Shown: positions 11,961 to 24,224, counted from the stretch's first letter. The stretch is DNA of 64,000 nucleotides from Heterohyrax brucei (GCA_028571685.1 CM053140.1:152753701-152817700); one strand, 5' to 3'. Notes: generated by a model not told the origin, from the sequence alone. A program made the numbers and translations.

Positions 11961-12765
11961 ATAAATATGCCATAAACATAGATTTTTAGGTCAGAGATTG
12001 CCAGAAATAATTCTAGTGAAACTAACAGTTGTGGCTTCTCAGAACCCATCATGGGAATTATTACTAAACAGACAAAAGATCGGTAGCAAGAAAAGAGAAA
12101 ATTCAGGGTATGTCTGTAATTGAACAAGAAAAACATAATTCTTCCTTCCTCCAAAATATCTAGACAAAATTCGTGAACAAGCAATTCAGAAAAAAAAAGG
12201 AAAAAGCAAACAACTTCTACTTTATCAAGGAATATTGTTGTGTATGCCCTACTTTATGATTTTGTGGGTCAGATAATGCCAAGTTCAGATGGGCAACTCA
12301 AGTTATCTAGTAACTTGGTGACCAATAGTCAGGTACTGAGTCTCTGTGAGGACCCAGTAGCAAGCACATTTTGTCTCTAAAAAAGACAGCGAATACCTGC
12401 AAAGGATGGCATGTCTTTAGTCTGAAATTCTAAGGGTCACCAATAAAAAGAGATCTACCAAAGACTCTAAATGCCATCTCTGTTTACCATTGATAATTCA
12501 AGTGTTATTTTATCTTTCAAATTACAAGGCTCAAGTGGTAGAGACATTGGCATGGTGGCCTAGATCTGTTGTTGAACCTTCCTTTGTCTAGATCCTACTC
12601 AAGTCTATCAGGTATTCAAGATACTCTGTAAACGTGTCAGAGTCAAAAGTCAAAATGAAAACTATGTTGCCTCCAAATTCCTAAAGGTCTCACTAGGCAT
12701 TATGCTTCTTCTTTTGTTGAAGAAAGACCAGATGCAACAACTTGTCCTTCACTTTAGAAAGTTCA
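11961..12765. other. Unassigned DNA
   Basis: No repeat, coding frame or RNA placed with confidence. The antisense open stretch at 11957-12184 has no recognisable domain. Confidence 0.5.
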
Positions 12766-13277
12766 TGTCACTGGACTGAATTGTGCCCCTCTAAGATGTG
12801 TCATGAGTCGGATCCAACTTGAAGGCACTTGGCAAGATGTGTATCAAATTGGCTTGTCCATGAGTCCCGGTATGGTAATTCTTTCCCCATGTGTTGTGAA
12901 TACTGCCTCTGTGATGTTAATGAGGGACAATGGGCAGCAGCTGTGTTAGTGAGTTGGGACTCAGTCTACAAGCTTGGACTGAGGTAATGTCTTGAAATAT
13001 AAAAGGAATGGAAAGTGAGCAGAGTGCTGGGACTCTCATACCACCAAGAAAGCAGCACCAAGAGCAGAGTGCATCCTTTAGACCCAAGGTTTCTGTGCCA
13101 AGATGCTCTTATGTTGAATTTGAATTCTTAGCTTACTGAATTGTAATAATAAAATGAATTTGGACTCGTGGTTTAGTGGACTGTGATAATAACATTTCTC
13201 TTTTTAAGGCCATCCACTTGTAGTATCTCTGTTAAATCAGCATTGAGTTTGGTTTGGGGTTTTGGTTGACTAGGGCA
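12766..13277 (+). mobile_element. Solo LTR, MaLR-type (fossil)
   Basis: A solitary LTR of the MaLR-like family that occurs several times in this window. Shared landmarks are actgaattgtgcccc at the 5' edge, tccatgagtcccggtatggt, the block accaccaagaaagcagcacc, and gcatcctttagacccaagg. The family assignment rests on the LTR 5' motif and on the internal start region seen beside the copy at 25299. The age is old, as no clear TSD survives. A 32-bp piece is inserted in it (separate entry). Confidence 0.75.
12802..12833 (+). repeat. 32-bp AfroSINE/RTE tail micro-insertion
   Basis: The sequence catgagtcggatccaac...gaaggcacttggc matches the 3' tail shared by RTE LINEs and AfroSINEs (compare tatgagtcgg-accgactcgacggcac). 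The direct repeat aagatgtgt flanks it at 12793-12801 and 12834-12842 and occurs once in related LTRs. It is best read as an extremely 5'-truncated insertion. Confidence 0.7.
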
Positions 13278-13811
13278 GTATATCTCCATATAACTCACAT
13301 CCCTTGAAATTTCATTGCGAAGAAGTCTCCAGATTTCTGCTGGGTATATCTTTCTCCAGGTTACATATCTCTTACCAGTGGGTCTAGAGTAGTTGTTACT
13401 TCTTACTCACTAGTTCTAATCAGCATGATGTCATGACATATTTAGTCAGCACCCACAGAGGCATGGTAAATATACACACACACTCACATAAACAATATTT
13501 GTTGCATATTGATTTTGCTTCCCTAATTCAACCTTTATCAACAAAGCCACATTGTTAGTCTTGAGATGTCTTAGAAAGGGTAAGTAGGAAGAGCAGTATT
13601 GTATCACTCTGAGGTTTATCCTTTAGTTTCCAGCTGGAGAACTAAATATGATTTAGCTAACACTGTGATAAAGTCGTTTCAGACTGGTGAGTTCAGAAAA
13701 GTAGAACTCTTGAACAGAATCATAATAGGTAAACTGTTGGCTCATAAGTAAATGCAAACAATAAGCACTTTTATGTAATTTTATCTACTCAACATTAAGT
13801 ATTCCAAAGAA
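13278..13811. other. Unassigned DNA
   Basis: No feature could be placed between the solo LTR and the next AfroSINE. Confidence 0.5.
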
Positions 13812-13988
13812 GTGTTGTCATTGTTGGGTGCCTTTGAGTTGATTCTAACCTATAGTGGCCCCATGCAAAAGAATAGGACTGTTCCATACCGTTTTCTAGT
13901 CTGTGATCTTTATAGGAGCAGATTATCAGCTCTCATTGAGCTTTTGGATGGTTTTGAACCACTAACCATTTGGTTAGCAGCCAAGCAC
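13812..13988 (-). repeat. AfroSINE, antisense
   Basis: It begins with the RTE-like tail (gggtgcctttgagttgattc), has the middle block ccgttttctagtctgtgatctttatag, and ends in the tRNA-like head (ccatttggttagcagcc). Sequence around the head is partly lost. Confidence 0.85.
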
Positions 13989-15365
13989 ATATACATTTGC
14001 ATCACCACGGTTCATATCAAACAATGCAAACTGATACAGGTTTTCATTCTGGTCACCACATATCTGTCCATCTGAGGGGTTTCAACATGAAAATTGTGAG
14101 ATCACTTGCATACATAGTTTCAAATTCTGAATATCAAAAACAAGCAAACAAAAAAAAAAACATGAATCTCTGGTATTCCAGAATACCGTCTGTGATATAG
14201 CCATCATTAGTATTTTGTAGTATTTGTTATAAGAGGAAGAAGTGGCAATTTAACAATTTTCTTCCTTCAGTAGTCTACCTGGTATGTATAACTTCTGTAC
14301 TGCTGCAAGCCCACCCATATAGATGTTTTTTCTGGCTTGGATTTATAAGTGGCTCAGATGGTCACAGATATTTAGGCCTTCAATATTCTCCTATGAAGTC
14401 CACTGTATACATCTGGTGGGTAGTTGAGTTTGTATCTCAGATTTAGTGGAGGGTGTATGCGTGTGTGTGTGTGTTAGTTTATTGTGGATTTTACCTTTTT
14501 AAAAGCATTTAGTAAGGAAAAATATTTCAGATTTGTGAAACTTTAAAAAGCATAATGTTTGCTGAAACTGGTGGGAGAAGAAACTACAGAGGAAAAACAT
14601 ACTGTTTTTTTTCTTATTTATAGATTAAATTCACTCATTTCACTGCAAGTGGAAGAATTTTGGATTTAGAATCAGAAAAACTGAATTTGGTTTCTTGGAA
14701 TCTTATTAATAGTTGTTTGAACATGTTGTAATATAGGATTATTTCACTCTTAATTTTCTTTATAAATTTTTTGTAAAGCTTACTGTACATATGAGTCAGA
14801 ACTATATGGTAGGTATCAAAGTGTTTGTGAAACTAATTGTTTTTTAAAGTTCTATGTAAATGTATCATCTTTCATATGGAAATATTATACAAAGTATTAA
14901 TATTATAACAACTGTCATTTTAACTAAAATTTCTTAAGTGCCTGCGTCCAATCTGCCATGGGATCTTTTATACTTTTTGCAGGTTTTATCTTCTCACTAC
15001 AATTTCTGTTAGAAAACTACAGCTATCACTCCCATTTCAAAGAAGATGAACTTAACCCAAGATCATGTATCTGGCAAATGACAGAAATACTCACTTGTAA
15101 TATTAAGAGTGAAGACTGTTCTTTCACAACCAACACACAGGTTCTGTAGTGAGGGAATATGTAGTTTTAATTTCACATCATATTACAAGAACGCCAGTAC
15201 AGATATCTCATTTTGAGGTTGCTGTCTTTGCTGACTAAACTTAGACACAGTTGAGACATTTGAAAACTATATGTTCAAATCTGGGAAGAAAGTTTCTGTA
15301 AAAACTATTTTTTAATTATGTGTTCTAAAATTAAATGATATAAGAAAGCATAAAAATGTGAAAAT
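13989..15365. other. Unassigned AT-rich DNA
   Basis: About 1.4 kb without a recognised repeat or coding signal. It includes an A run near 14147-14160 and a short (GT)n near 14459-14473. Confidence 0.5.
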
Positions 15366-15521
15366 CAAACCCACTGCTGTCAGGTAGGTTCTGACACACA
15401 GTGAATATATAGGACATAGTAGGAAAAACTTCGTAGAGTTTCTAAGGAGTGGCTGGTAGATTTGAACTGCTGGACTTTTAGTTAGAAGCCACGACTCTTA
15501 ATCACTGTGCCACTAGGGCTC
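15366..15521 (-). repeat. AfroSINE, antisense
   Basis: Tail (cccactgctgtcaggtaggttctgac), middle (cttcgtagagtttctaagg), B-box region (tagatttgaactgctgg) and head (ctgtgccactagggct) are all visible in reverse order. Confidence 0.88.
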
Positions 15522-15564
15522 TATGAATAAAAGTGATTGATAAAGCTGATTTACGAATTTTAAC

Positions 15565-15975
15565 ATTATGGGTGATGTTGTCATTGTGGTCTGTTAAGTT
15601 GATTCTAACTCATAGCTGTCTTACATACAACTGCTTTGAAACATTGCCTGGTCTTGAGCCATCTTCACAATCTTTGCTGTATTTGAGCCATTTGTTGCAG
15701 GTGCTTTGTCAGTTCATCCCCTTGAAGGTCTTTCTTTTTTCTGTTGACCCCCTGTTTTCCAAACATGATGTCCTTCTCCAGGAACTGATTCCTCCTAATA
15801 ACATGTCCAAAGTACATAAGTCAAGTCTTGCTATCCTCTCTTCTAAGAATTCTGGCTAGACTTTTTCCAAGACATATTTATTTGTTCTTCTGGTAGTTCG
15901 ATATATATTCAATATTCCTCCCCAACATAATAATTCAAAGACATCAATTCTTCTTCAGTCTTCCTTATTTATTTT
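15565..15975 (-). mobile_element. RTE/BovB-type LINE 3' part, antisense (outermost layer of nest)
   Basis: Complement of the RTE reverse-transcriptase C-terminal region and 3' end. Landmarks are gatgtccttctccaggaactgattcctcc, the run of codons for a trail of RTE C-terminal residues, and tcaattcttcttcagtcttcc. The element resumes at 29120 in the middle of the phrase ttattcattgtccagc, so everything between 15976 and 29119 was inserted later. Confidence 0.88.
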
Positions 15976-16378
15976 TGTCTTAGTTGCCTAGTGCTGCTAG
16001 AAAAAAATATCACAAATCGTAGTGTCTTGGTAACAAAAAGATTATTTTCTCACCGATTGGGAGGCTAGAGTTCATATTGAGTGCCAGCTTCAGAAGAAAG
16101 TTTTCTTTATCTGCCAGTTCTAAAAAAGGTCTTTGTCTCTTCAGCTTTTCCTTACTGATTTCTTTCATCTATCCTCATGCCTTACCCCATCTCTGCTCAC
16201 TTGCTTGCTTGTTTAATCTCATATATGTCTCAAAAGAGACTGATTCAAAATGCACCCCATGCTAATCCTGCCTTATTAACATAACAAAGACAATTCATTA
16301 CCAAATGTAATTTAATCACAAGATTTGAAATTAGTCTTTACAATATATATATTCTGGTGGATACAATTTAACAATGCA
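15976..16378 (-). mobile_element. 3' LTR of MaLR-type provirus A (fossil)
   Basis: An antisense MaLR-type LTR beginning at tgtcttagttgcctagtgc. It is the left LTR of provirus A, whose other LTR is 28525-29119. The 5-bp duplication atttt (15971-15975) pairs with attgt (29120-29124), one base different, which fits the 5-bp TSD known for ERVL/MaLR elements. Confidence 0.8.
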
Positions 16379-16415
16379 GAAAGTGCTCCCTCACCTATGC
16401 TGAGAAAATAACAAG
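16379..16415 (-). mobile_element. Provirus A internal region, left stub (fossil)
   Basis: A few tens of bases of MaLR-type internal sequence between the left LTR and the sense RTE. The internal region resumes at 26866. The repeat aataacaag occurs at both edges (16407-16415 and 26866-26874) and may be the TSD of the RTE insertion. Confidence 0.6.
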
Positions 16416-16671
16416 ATGGTAACCTAGACAACCAACAGAAAGTGATCCATAGTAACGCCTGTGACAAAGGTGATCCAAATGAATGCAAATTTTGGGAAAA
16501 TATCATTAAAATTACACACAATTAAAAATTTGATCGAGGTCCTCAAAAGCTGCTGCAGCAGTCTATTGACAGGGAACTGCCAAAAACTCAAGGTGGATTT
16601 AGAAGAGGATGTCAAATCAGGAATATCATTGCTAATGCCAGATGGATCTTGACTGAAACAGAGAATACAAG
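16416..16671 (+). mobile_element. RTE LINE, sense, part 1 (layer 3 of nest)
   Basis: Matches the RTE reverse-transcriptase region, with landmarks aaaggtgatccaaatgaatg, cagtctattgacagggaactgcc and gaagaggatgtcaaatcagg. The copy is 5'-truncated. It breaks off at gagaatacaag and continues at 25798 with acaagaaaaatgtttacc. The shared 5 bp acaag is the TSD of provirus B. Confidence 0.9.
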
Positions 16672-16919
16672 CATTTTAGTCAGCTAGTGCTGCTCTATCA
16701 GAAATCCCACAAGTGGATGGCTTGAGAAAAGAAAATTTATTTTTACACAGTCATGGAGGCTACAAGTCCCAATTCAGGATGTTTGCTCCAGGGGAAGGCT
16801 TACCCTCTTGTCGGCTTTTAAGAAAAGCACTTGTGTTACATCAGTCTTCGGTAGGGGGGCATCTTAACACAGGAACCTCAGGTCTAAAGGGGATACTCTT
16901 CTTCCACTGCTGCTTTCTT
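16672..16919 (-). mobile_element. 3' LTR of MaLR-type provirus B, part 1 (fossil)
   Basis: First half of an antisense MaLR-type LTR, with landmarks cagctagtgctgctctatcag, aagtggatggctt and ggctacaagtcc. An L1 interrupts it at 16920, and the LTR resumes at 23959. With both halves joined by position it is about as long as its partner at 25299-25797. Confidence 0.85.
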
Positions 16920-17889
16920 TTATTAATTTATTTTTTATTGTGATTAAGTGAAACTATACAATCCAAAACAATTTGCGTACTCACCCCCAGCCCTTTCTGC
17001 TCTCTTCACCCTGTGATAGCACACTCCTCCTTGTCATTTCATGATTGCATCCTCTTAACGAGCTCCTCACCCCTCCTCTCCAACCTCTTCTTTCCTATCT
17101 AGAGACCAGTAGGATGGCCTCCTATAAATGCATAGAACGATAAGGTACATACACAATATGGTCACATTGTGTCCCCAAGTCGAGTTCGTTTTTGTCCATA
17201 GAGTTGACCTCAGTATAATGTTTTCTGGACTGGGGCAGCAGCAGGTCTAGGGGACCATGCTCCCAGGGGATCTCCCAGGCTGTTGGACCATCAAATGTGA
17301 TCTTTTAGTAGAGTTGTTGAGCTGCACTCCTCTTTTTCTTGTGTTGCCAAAGGGACTCAAAATTGAGCACCCCAACACAGCTATCTCTAGTGGTGGCTGG
17401 GCACCATCTGGTTCTACTGGTCACATATTGCTACAGTCTTCTATTTGCATGAGTCCTTCTGTCTCCTGGGCTCTTTTATCCCTATGTCTACGTTGTTCTC
17501 AATGATCATCTGTTCTTGGATGAGTTGGGACCACTTGGTGTACCTCAGATGGAGGCTTGGTAGCTTTTAAGAACCGAGAATCTACTCACCAATATGAGGT
17601 GCAGAAGACTCACTCTGCAATAGCTTAATTATGCCAATTGGCCCTGATACCTACTGAGAACATGGTTCCCAGACACCACCCTGGCTACTCTATCCTTGCA
17701 ATACTGACTTGAGATTAGCAGAGCTTTCAGTTTATGGTGAAGTCCAGTTAAGTTGATCCTTCTACTGTGTTTTGTCACTGTTTTGACCAACCAAATTTCT
17801 ATCAGCTGTTCAATCTGTGACTCTCACTTGCCTTCACTCTCTATGCTTGTAGCAGTCAAAGAGTCTCTTCTGCGTACGTAAGTGTAAAT

Positions 17890-20800
17890 TTAAGTCCTTA
17901 TAGCAGGGGTCTCATACTGGATCAAACAGTATACCTATTTTCACCTTTTTATGGAAGTGCCAGATAGCTTTCCAGAGAGATTGTGCCATTTTGCAATCCC
18001 ACCGGCAGTGTAAGAGAGTTCCAATCTCTCCACAGCCTCTCCAGCATTCGTTGTTTTGTGTTTTTTGGATTATGGCCAACCTTGTTGGGGTGAGATGGTA
18101 TTTCACAGCAGTTTTTATTTGGATTTCTCTGATGGCTAATGATAGTGTGCATGCTTTTCCTCATATGTCTTTTGGCTGGCTGGATGCCCTCTTTGGTGAA
18201 GCGTCTGATCATTTCTGCCACTCACAACTTAATTGTTGATATTTTGCAGCACATTGTAAATTATGGAGATCAGACATCAGTCAGACACATAGTTGCCAAA
18301 TATTTTTTTTTCCTGTTCTGTAGGTAGTCTTTTAATTCTTTCAGTGAAGTCTTTGGATGAACAAAAATGTTTGATTCTTAGTAGCTCCCATTTATCTATT
18401 TTCTCTGCTATTGACACTGCTTTGTTTGTCAGATTTTGAAGTCTGTCTAATCTATGTGCTGGAACTTCTGTTGCTGGCCCTGTCTTTTCTTGCATGATCT
18501 TTATCATTTTAGGTTTGATATTTAGATATTTGACCAATTTTTGAATTATTTTTTCTGTAAGGTGTGAGACATGAATCTTGTTTCAGTTTTTTGCAGATGA
18601 ATATCCAATTTTGCCAATACCATTTGTTAAAGAGACTATTTTTACTCATTTACAATCTTAGGGCCTTTGTCAAATATCAGTTATACATAAGAGGATGGTG
18701 GCATCTCTGGGTCTCAACTCTGTTCCATTGGTCTATATGTCTCTTTTTGTATCAGTACCTGGCTCTTTTGACTACTGTGGCGATGTAGGTTCTGAGGATG
18801 GGTAGTATGAGACTTCCCACTGTGTTCTTCTTCTTCAGTAGTGCTTAAGTTATGTAGAGTTTCTTCCCTTTCTAAATAAACAAAGTTGGTGATTTGTTTC
18901 TCCATCTCACTAAAAAAAGACACTGGAATTTGTATTGCATTGTCTATGTAAATCACTTTGGGTAAAATAGCCATTTTGACAATGTTATGTCTTCCTCTCC
19001 ATGAGCAGGGTAGATATCTCCATTTATGTGAGTCTCTTTCAGTTACCTGCAGTAAGGTCTTGTAGTTCTCTTTGTAATAGTCTCTTATTTCTCTAGTTAG
19101 ATTTATTCCTAGGTATTTTATCTTCTTGTAGGCTATAGTAAATGGTATTGATTTGGTGAGTTCTTCTTTAATGATCTCCTAGTTGGCATAAAGGAATCCT
19201 ACTGATTTATTTATGTTTAAATTATATTCTGATACATTGATGAACTTCTCTACTAGTTCCAGTAGCTTACTTATGGATTCTTTATGATTCTCTGTATGTA
19301 TAATCATATCATCTGGAAATAGGGAGATTTTTACTTCTTCTTTGCTGATGCAGATGCCTTTTATGTTTGTCTTGTCTAATTGCTCTGGTTAGAACCTCCA
19401 GTACAATGTTGAATAGACGTGGCAAGAGTAGGTATCTGTCTAGTTTCTGTTCTCCAGGGGAGTTCTTTCAGTCTCTTTCCAATCAGGATGATGTAGGTGG
19501 TTGGATTTGCATAGATGTTCCTTACTGCTTTGAGGAATTTCCCCTATATTCCTACTTTGCTGAGAACTTTTAGCATGAAGGGGTGTTGGACTTTGTCAAA
19601 TGCCTTTTCTGCATTGAGAGACAAAATCAGGTGATTCTTATCCTTGGTGCTGTTTATGTGGTTGATCACATAATTGTTTTTCTGACATTGAACTAGCTTT
19701 GCATACCTGGTATGAATCAACTTGGTCATGATGAATTACTTTTTTCATATGTTGTTGAGTTCTATTGGCTGGGACTTTTTTTTATTATAACAGTGAAAAT
19801 GTACATTCCCATATAAATTTACATGCCCACCGCTAGAAATCTGGTTGGCTGAAATTGGTGATAGCACACATTAGAAACGAGAACAATATTAAGTGAACTT
19901 CAGCATAACTTGAATACTCCTTCCATCTTAACCCAATATTGCAAGGACAGAGTAGCTAGGACAGGGGGCAGAGGACCCTGCTCTTTGGCTGGGATATTTT
20001 TTTGAAGACTTTTTCATCTAAGTTTATGTGTGATATTGATCTGTAATTTCCTTTTATTGTGGGATAATTATCCGGCTTTGGTATCAGAGTTAGCTTGCTT
20101 CATAGAATGAATTTGGGAGAGTTCCATCGCTTTTTATGCTGTGCAATAGACACAGTAGTATTGGAGTTAACTTCTCTAAAAGCATGGCAGTTTTAGAGGG
20201 GTGGGGTTGGTAGCTTTTTTTAATGAGTTTTTCAATCTCTTCCTGGGTTTATTAAGTTGTTCTACTTCTCTGTCTGATAATTTTGGTAGGTGATATGAAT
20301 CTAGAAATATTTCCATTTTGTCTAGGTTTTCAAATTTGTTAGAGTACAGTCTTTTATAGTATTCTGTTACGATACTTTTGATGTCAGTTCAGTCTGTTGT
20401 GACAGCTCCCATCTCATTTCTTATTTGGGTTATTTGTTTCCTCTCCTCATTTTATTTTGTAAGTTTAGCCAGTGGTTTATCAGTTTTGTTGATCTTTTCA
20501 AAAAACCGGCTTTGAGTTTTGTTAATTTTTTCAATTGTTATTCTACACTTTAATTCATTTAGTTCTGTTCAAATCTTAATGATCTGTTTTCTTCTGGTGC
20601 CTGAAGCATTCCTCTGTTGCTGTCTTTCTGCTTGTTCAAGCCATAGGGTTAATTCTTTAGTTAGGGTCCTTTCTCCAGTCCTGATGTGTGCATTTATATA
20701 GATAAACTGACCTCTGAGAACTGCTTTTTTGGTATCCCTTAGAGTCTAGTAGGATCAAATAATGTACACTTCATTGATCCCATAGATGTCTTAAATTTGT

Positions 20801-21521
20801 CCTTGATTTCTTCTATAACCCATGGATTTTTGAGCAAGGTATTGTTCAGTTGCCATGAGTTCAAATTTCTACCTATATTTTTTCTGCTGTTGATTTCAGC
20901 TTTTTTGGCTTTGCAATAATTCAATGGTTTGGATTTTCTTTAGACTTGCTTTATGTCCTAACACATGGTCTATTCTGGAAAATGTTCCATGTTCATTGCA
21001 GAAGATGTACTTATCTGTTGATGGATAAAAATTTCTATATATGTCTCTAAGGTCTAGTTGGTTGTTTGTCACAATAAGTCCCTCCGTATCTTTACTGAGC
21101 TTTTTTCTGGGTGCTCTGTCCACTGGAGAGAGGTGAGTGCTAAAGTCTCAAACTATGTTTATGGACTGAGCCCACTCACTTTTCAATGTAGGCAGTGTTT
21201 GATGTATCTATATGCCCTACTATTGGGTTTTTAAATATTTAATATTGTCACGTGCTCCTTAAGCACTCAATGACCATCCTTGTCCATGATCATGGGTCTT
21301 GCATGGAATTTTATTTTATATGAGATTAGTATTGCCACTCCTGTTCTTATTTGTATGTTGTTGGCCAGGTATGTATTCTTCCCTCATTTTATTTTCAGTT
21401 TGTGAGTCTTAGAGTCATCATGCTTTTTGATCCATGCTGTCACTCACTACCTCTTTATCAGAGCATTCCATCCATTTACATTTAGTGTAATTATTGATAG
21501 GTATGTGTTTAGTGTTGTCAT
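17890..21521 (-). pseudogene. L1 ORF2 (endonuclease + reverse transcriptase), broken
   Basis: The start codon complement is at 21519-21521. The N-terminus reads MTTLNTYLSIITLNVNG, so the first endonuclease motif is intact. Further on come MDRAPRKKLSKDTEG (21123 downwards) and HVLGHKASL of the endonuclease. At the RT active site near 19310 the copy reads FPDD instead of FADD. The C-terminal CCHC-like block CWRGCGEIGTLLHC is present near 18050. The frame is broken in several places and split by the 210-bp L1 fragment at 19775-19984. Confidence 0.88.
19775..19984 (-). mobile_element. 5'-inverted L1 fragment inside L1 ORF2
   Basis: The left part (19775 to about 19832) is a T run followed by antisense L1 3' end. 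The right part (about 19833-19984) is L1 3' UTR in sense orientation, matching 61850-61925 (cttaacccaatattgcaagg). The perfect 10-bp repeat ttggctggga at 19765-19774 and 19985-19994 shows one insertion event. It is the innermost and therefore youngest layer of the nest. Confidence 0.88.
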
Positions 21522-21904
21522 TTTGATGCATTTATTTTTATGTTGTTGATGTTTTCTGTTTTCTTGATATTCTATTCTTCATCATTGTTCTTTATGGATT
21601 GACTTTTCATCTTTTTTCAGTGTTGGTTTTGTGTTTGTTGAGACTCTTGTATTATATTTCTCATTTTGATATGTCACACTGTTATTTTACTTTGCACCTA
21701 CCCCTACTATCCCCCTTAATAATCTGAGTTTAAACCAAACTTCAACTTCTGCATATCTTTTTAATTTCCTGTCCATCTGAAAGGTTACAGCTACTGTAAT
21801 ATATCGCTGTGTTTTGTGTGGTGATGTCACAGTTTCTGTGTTATGATCACTGGTTCACTGTTTTAATAATGTAGTTTTGATTGAACTTCCCTAAGTGAGT
21901 AGGA

Positions 21905-22829
21905 TTCTGGAAGCTATGTCCTGCATTGCCTTCTTAAACATAAACTTAATGCTTTTGTTTTTCTAAGCCAAGATCTTTTTTCAGTATTTCTTGTAGTTTG
22001 GGTTCAGTTTTCACAAAGTCTCTAAGCTTCTGTTTATCTGCAAATATCTTAATTTCACTGTCACATTTGAGAGACAATTTTGAAGGATACATAATTCTTG
22101 GTTGGACGTTTTCTCCTTCAGGGCTTTGAAGGTGTCATCTTATGGCTTTCTTGCCAAGATCGTTTCTGTGGAAAAGTCAGACAAAAGCCTACAGGGTTTC
22201 CCTCTGAATGTTAGCATTGCTTTGAGCCTCACTGCCTTTAAGAGACTCTGTCTAAGTTTCATTTTATTAAATTTGATTATAATATATCTTAGTCTTTCTT
22301 CTGGGGCCAACTTTTTGTGGTGTTTGATGCACCTCTTAGATATCTATGTTCTCTGGGAAGTTTTCTGTCAGCAACTCAACAGCAATGCTCTCTGTATTTT
22401 TATCTATCCCTTTCTGTTCAAGAACTCCAGTTATTAGTAGATCATTCCTCTTAATAGAATCCCACATGTTTTCTTACACTTCTTTAGTTTTCTTACTTCT
22501 TTTTTTCTGATTCATCCACATAATGCTGGTGTCAGTTGCTCTGTCCTCAAGGTCACTAAGTCTGACTTCTAGATACTCAGTTCTGCTCTTTTGGCTTTGA
22601 AATGAATTGTCTAATTTTGTAATTTTGTTATTGATCTTCTGGGTTTCAGATTGTTGATGCTCCATCAGTTCAAATTGCTTAGTTCATTTTTAATTTTGTT
22701 CTGTTGAATTTTGTTTAATCTCTAGGAGGGTTCTCTTTATACTTTTATACTCTACCTCTGATAGTTTCAGAAAGGCTTCTTCATCTGGGAAGTTTTTTGA
22801 TTCTTTGTTTCGGGAATTTTCCAGAGCTA
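21905..22829 (-). pseudogene. L1 ORF1, broken
   Basis: Reads, reversed, from a position equivalent to MALENS near 22829, where the start codon is changed (ATA in place of ATG). It runs through a coiled coil (MEHQQSETQKINNKITKLDNSFQSQKSRTEYL at 22665 downwards) to the basic C-terminal part. It shares gene order and spacing with ORF1 at 54408-55441. Confidence 0.8.
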
Positions 22830-23949
22830 TGGAGAACTGCTTCTTTAAATGGTTAGCAATTGGTTGTTGTCTGTGTGCTATCTAGAATCTGCTCAATTTC
22901 TCTTATGTTACCTCAGTAGGAGCTGAGGCATAGTTCTGAGAGAGGATATGTTCACCAGTCATCTCTATGTACTCTAGTGACTGGCCCCAGGTGGGCTGTC
23001 TGGGCTGGCAGACTTTGCATCCTGTCTTGCAAAAACAGTGCCCTAATTATGGAGTTCAGTGGGTGGCTGTCAGCCGACCCTATAATGTGGATCAGGGAAG
23101 GGTGGAGGAGATGCTGCCAGGCCTCTCTGTATTTTGTTCTCCAGGTAGTACTTTACTGCTGAGCAGGGAGCTGTCCAACAGATTCCAAAATCAATCAGGC
23201 ACTCAAATGTGGCAGGCCCTGCCTTCTGGCCAGCAATAAAAGTACCTCATGGGCCGTCCCCAGATGTTATGACACAGTTCAAAGTAAGGAGGTGTTAGGG
23301 TCTTCTTGCCATCCTCTACTAGACCCCACCTGTAAATTTAGACACAAATTCTCTCAAATGCCACTTTTCTGATGGAGAAACGCTTGCCAGATGGGCTGCT
23401 ACTCCTCTCGAGAATCAGATGCAACTAAGGCCCATGGCTGGGTGACTTCTCCTCGCAGCTGACCAAAATGGTGTCCCAGCCAAGCCACCCTTTCTGCTGT
23501 GAAACTGTAGCATCTAGGGCCCAGCTCAGAAAAGAGAGGTTGGAGGGGCAAATGTGCCCTCAGTCAGCAGCTGGGCTCTTAATGCATTACTATCCCACAT
23601 ACAATCTCTCTACTGCACTATACACTATTTATGTAAGCACCACAGTTCATTGTCTCTGCCAGCTCATGCTCAGTTCTCACCTCTGGGATGACAAAGAAAG
23701 CATCAGGTCAGTACCTGCAGTCCCCTGAAATGGTGACTTAGCAGGCATGGGGCTCAGAGACTGCTGGCTCATCTTTGAGAGAAGTAATTTAGTTCATTAC
23801 TGGTGTGTAGCCACATATGACAACCCTATGTCAGATCCTAGTGCCCCCTGGATGTCCATGCTGTTCCATTCAATTGTCAGTCCAGGCCTTAGTTTTCAGA
23901 GGAAATTCAGAAGACATGTGTCTATCTTGCCCCCCAGCCCCCCTAGAGT
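22830..23949 (-). promoter_or_regulatory. L1 5' UTR (internal promoter region), decayed
   Basis: A GC-richer stretch of about 1.1 kb upstream of ORF1, colinear in reverse with the 5' UTR at 53338-54407 (shared blocks near 23090-23260 and 53990-54200). L1 5' UTRs carry an internal pol II promoter. Whether this copy ever drove transcription after insertion cannot be seen. Confidence 0.7.
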
Positions 23950-23958
23950 TGCTTTCTT

Positions 23959-24224
23959 GATTGTGTGAGTTTTCCTATTTTCTGTTTGCTTCCCTTTCCT
24001 TTTATCTCTTGTAATACAAAAGGATAAACAGTGGTGAAAATCACATCCCTTTTACATTGGAGTGGGGGAGTGACCTTAGGAAGGGATTTACAGTACCACT
24101 GTAAGTCTTTTTAACACAAAGCACAGGGAAATCACAAAATGGAGGACAATTATAAAATATTGGGGATCATGGCACAGCCACATGGCTACATACATTTTGG
24201 AGGGACACAGTTCAATCCATGACA
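23959..24224 (-). mobile_element. 3' LTR of provirus B, part 2 (fossil)
   Basis: Second half of the LTR interrupted by the L1. Landmarks are ttgcttccctttccttttatc, aaaatggaggacaa and the LTR 5' edge ttcaatccatgaca at 24211-24224. Confidence 0.87.

Larger units (their letters stand above)
16920..23949 (-). mobile_element. Full-length L1 LINE, antisense (layer 5 of nest)
   Basis: A near-complete L1 of about 6.8 kb plus a 210-bp insertion. It runs, reversed, from the 3' UTR (16920 to about 17890), through ORF2 (about 17890-21521) and ORF1 (about 21905-22829), to the 5' UTR (about 22830-23949). The direct repeat tgctttctt at 16911-16919 and 23950-23958 is its TSD and lies within a MaLR-type LTR. 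Comparison with 61400-61700 suggests a deletion in the last part of ORF2 near 17925. Frame breaks show it is dead. Confidence 0.93.
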
